Virus record (IMG/VR): IMGVR_UViG_3300022921_000004
Location: 1 to 64,000 of that record
DNA from: a virus
Strand: one strand, 5' to 3'
Length of the DNA: 64,000 nucleotides
Below are positions 62,230-64,000 of this stretch, one piece after another (position 1 is the stretch's first letter; each line of letters opens with the position of its first letter). The position numbers and the translations under genes are program-made. Below the pieces are notes generated by a model that was not told the DNA's origin, made no database searches, and was given only the letters and a program-made list of their open reading frames with translations.

Positions 62230-62237
62230 GATAAATA
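62230..62237 (+). promoter_or_regulatory. Late promoter GATAAATA
   Basis: The NATAAATA element lies in the 162-bp gap after the gp23 terminator, 89 bp before the next start. It probably begins a new late transcript for 62327 onwards. The rest of the gap has no gene; AAGGAG stands 7 nt before the next ATG. Confidence 0.65.
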
Positions 62238-62326
62238 CTTGTGTCGTAAATCGTGCTATCAAATAGATAGACTTATGCAGAATTGACCCACTGCGTAGAC
62301 CTAGAACGTTTTATAAGGAGAAACAA

Positions 62327-62701
62327 ATGGGACGTCCATTAAATAAAAGAAACTTTGGTGTATTAGCAGACGGTACTAACTTAACAATTAACTGTAAAGT
62401 TGGAGCAAACTCAGCTACAGAACAAGGTATGATCATTTCACAAAGATCACAAAATAAATTTAAAGTTGATGATTCAAAACTTGGATCAGGTAACGAAGGT
62501 GTATGTACACTAGTTGCTAAAGCAAGCGGTTCATTAGCCGACAATGAAATGTCAATTAACGGCATCATTACAGCAGATGGTTCAAGTGTATGGGTTACTA
62601 AAATTTACAACAGAACTTGTAGAGATGAAAACAATAATCGTTACAAGTGGACTGTTGAAGATGATTCAACAGTGTCATACATGGCACTAGTTGCCATCTA
62701 A
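62327..62701 (+). CDS. Probable virion protein
   Basis: The protein has 124 residues and is beta-rich with Asn, Ser and Gly (G-T-N-L-T-I-N-C-K-V-G, Q-G-M-I-I-S-Q-R-S-Q-N-K-F). Its own late promoter and place after gp23 suggest an abundant structural or head-decorating protein; no family is recognised with confidence. It starts M-G-R-P-L-N-K-R-N-F. A hairpin follows its stop. Confidence 0.6.
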   Translation: MGRPLNKRNFGVLADGTNLTINCKVGANSATEQGMIISQRSQNKFKVDDSKLGSGNEGVCTLVAKASGSLADNEMSINGIITADGSSVWVTKIYNRTCRDENNNRYKWTVEDDSTVSYMALVAI

Positions 62702-62707
62702 GGATTA

Positions 62708-62731
62708 GTGTGGGGGAGAAATTCCCCACAC
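62708..62731 (+). other. GC-rich intergenic hairpin
   Basis: GTGTGGGG and CCCCACAC form a perfect 8-bp stem with the loop GAGAAATT, between two late genes. There is no T tract after it, so it is not a typical terminator; it may protect or process the mRNA. The next ribosome binding site (AAGGA) begins 7 nt past the stem. Confidence 0.6.
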
Positions 62732-62749
62732 ACATACAAGGAATTTTAG

Positions 62750-63715
62750 ATGTCAAAGACTTTAAATGTAAACAGCGGAAATTACACAGTACGAGTACCA
62801 CAGGGTAATCGAATTACTCTTGATACTGGCGCAGAATTAGGAGAAGTTAGAATAACAGGAGACCTAGTTGTTGACGGTAATACTGTAACTGTTAATTCTG
62901 AAGATTTAAGTCTTAAAGATAATATTATTATACTTAATGCTGGAGAAGAAGGTTCTACAGGTATTACACTTGATCAGTCTGGTATACGAATTGAAAGAGG
63001 TACTAGTTCAAGTTATCCAGATGTATTTTTTGTATTTGATGAAAATACAACACATAATGATCCAATTTCACAAACTGTTAAAGGCGGAACTTTTACTTTT
63101 AAAGACGAAAACAACGCACTGATTGGTATTAGAACTAATAGCATTTCAACCGGTGGCGGCGATTTATACTTAATTAATTCAGGTACAGGAGTTCTTAGTG
63201 TTAGCGGAACAAACAATTATGAAGCACAAGTTACCGATGATGACGATGTACCTAATAAAAAATATGTAGACGATGCTATTACAACAGGTATTCAAACAAT
63301 TACAATTCAGAGTATTCAAAGAGGTGACTCTGCGCTTAATCTTTTTGATCAAAGTTTAGATCCAGGTGTTAGCGGATTTAAAGTTACAATTGACGGATAC
63401 GAAGTAGCATTATTTAGACAAGACAGCACAGAGATTGAACAACTTATTTTTAATGATGCAACAATTTCTACTACAGCAAGCGGCGACGATTTGACACTTA
63501 GTAGTAACGGATCACCTTTTGTAAAAATTGACAGTGTTTTAAGAATGCCTATACAGAGCGATGCAACTGTAATTGCTAGTAGTGCTAATGACATTGGAAT
63601 TTATGCAAAGAATCCCGGCTTTGGTAATTCAGGAGTATGGTATAAAAACAAAAACAACTATGAAGATGAATTGATAAGTACTAATAAATCATTGTTATAT
63701 AGTATGTTATTTTAA
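62750..63715 (+). CDS. Fibre-like virion protein
   Basis: The protein has 321 residues and is beta-rich. Residues about 33-65 (I-T-G-D-L-V-V-D-G-N-T-V-T-V, then L-S-L-K-D-N-I-I-I-L-N) match a block in the minus-strand fibre 14177-16012 (G-S-L-I-V-D-G-D-T-V-T-I, V-K-D-K-S-I-T-L). D-V-P-N-K-K-Y-V-D-D-A-I (about 163-174) is a fibre motif that leads into a coil. So this is a fibre or appendage protein encoded far from the main fibre cluster, next to the head genes. AAGGA lies 8 nt before the ATG. Confidence 0.7.
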   Translation: MSKTLNVNSGNYTVRVPQGNRITLDTGAELGEVRITGDLVVDGNTVTVNSEDLSLKDNIIILNAGEEGSTGITLDQSGIRIERGTSSSYPDVFFVFDENTTHNDPISQTVKGGTFTFKDENNALIGIRTNSISTGGGDLYLINSGTGVLSVSGTNNYEAQVTDDDDVPNKKYVDDAITTGIQTITIQSIQRGDSALNLFDQSLDPGVSGFKVTIDGYEVALFRQDSTEIEQLIFNDATISTTASGDDLTLSSNGSPFVKIDSVLRMPIQSDATVIASSANDIGIYAKNPGFGNSGVWYKNKNNYEDELISTNKSLLYSMLF

Positions 63716-63726
63716 AGGAAAAACAA

Positions 63727-64000
63727 ATGGCAATTACAAATAAAAAAATTACTTCTTCAGATACAACGTTGTTAACAGTTCCAGCAGGTAAAAGATATGC
63801 TATTACTACTATTATGGTTTGCAATTCACAACCTGCAGATACAGGCGGCGGCAATGATGCAACTTTTGATCTACATTTTATTCCAAGCGGCCAAACAAAA
63901 GGATATGCAGATCCAAACTCTAATCAAATATTAAATGATTTAAAAGTAGCAGGTGCTGATACATTTTCTTTTGATACAGAAAAGATTGTATTGGAAGAAG
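63727..64000 (+). CDS. Probable virion protein, cut by window end
   Basis: The first 91 codons of a gene with no stop before the window ends. It begins M-A-I-T-N-K-K-I-T-S-S-D-T-T, then V-P-A-G-K-R-Y-A-I-T-T-I-M-V-C-N, a pattern common to small phage appendage proteins with a beta-sandwich. AAAGGA lies 8 nt upstream and the gap to the fibre-like gene is 11 bp, so they share a transcript. Function unknown. Confidence 0.65.
   Translation, partial: MAITNKKITSSDTTLLTVPAGKRYAITTIMVCNSQPADTGGGNDATFDLHFIPSGQTKGYADPNSNQILNDLKVAGADTFSFDTEKIVLEE

Overview
This window is part of the genome of a strictly lytic, T4-like marine myovirus. Recognisable T4 core genes are present: gp55 (late sigma factor), gp46/gp47 (recombination nuclease), gp20, a gp67-like core protein, gp21, gp22 and gp23 (head), and gp5, gp6, gp25, gp26-like, gp53 and a tail collar protein (baseplate and fibres). 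The sequence is AT-rich, with tightly packed genes, frequent 1-14 bp overlaps and T4-type late promoters of the form NATAAATA. Style and content resemble phages of abundant AT-rich ocean bacteria (pelagimyophages of SAR11, or cyanomyoviruses). There are no photosynthesis genes here to prove a cyanobacterial host, so the host is an inference. I saw no tRNA, integrase, IS element or CRISPR array.

Layout. (1) 1-11.7 kb, minus strand: an accessory operon with six radical SAM enzymes (one cut by the window edge), an SGNH-type hydrolase, a class I methyltransferase, four glycosyltransferase-like proteins in two paralogous pairs, and three small or unknown proteins. (2) 11.7-45.5 kb, minus strand: baseplate, tail spike and fibre genes. 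They run from a gp48/gp54-like protein and gp53 through a large hub protein, gp5, a PAAR-M15 peptidase fusion, gp25, gp6, a 4,987-residue virion protein and a set of fibre/collar proteins sharing an N-terminal module. (3) 45.5-49.9 kb, plus strand: early or replication genes gp55, gp47 and gp46, a small protein and a GIY-YIG endonuclease, with two sigma-70-type promoters whose hexamers are spaced exactly 17 bp. (4) 49.9-50.4 kb: a non-coding block, about 45% G+C over its first 300 bases, with several hairpins and possible long-range pairings. It is a candidate structured RNA. (5) 50.4-53.2 kb: a small unknown protein, a 2-oxoglutarate/Fe(II) oxygenase, a probable injected internal head protein with a T4-style capsid targeting sequence, a small overlooked gene lacking a standard start codon, and a gp26-type baseplate hub protein. 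(6) 53.3-64 kb, plus strand: tape measure, portal, small proteins, acidic prohead core protein, protease, scaffold, major capsid protein, a strong UUCG terminator, then a second late unit of virion or fibre proteins that runs off the window.

How it fits together: host RNA polymerase can transcribe gp55, gp47 and gp46 from the consensus promoters. gp55 then redirects polymerase to the NATAAATA sites in front of the virion operons on both strands. The radical SAM/glycosyltransferase operon adjoins the fibre genes. It most plausibly makes or modifies a glycan, lipid or peptide of the virion or infected cell surface, but no substrate can be read from the sequence.

The items most worth following up are the radical SAM cluster, the structured RNA candidate at 49.9-50.3 kb, the PAAR-peptidase tip protein, the gp5 with a GH19-type lysin domain, and the candidate internal protein at 51.36 kb.
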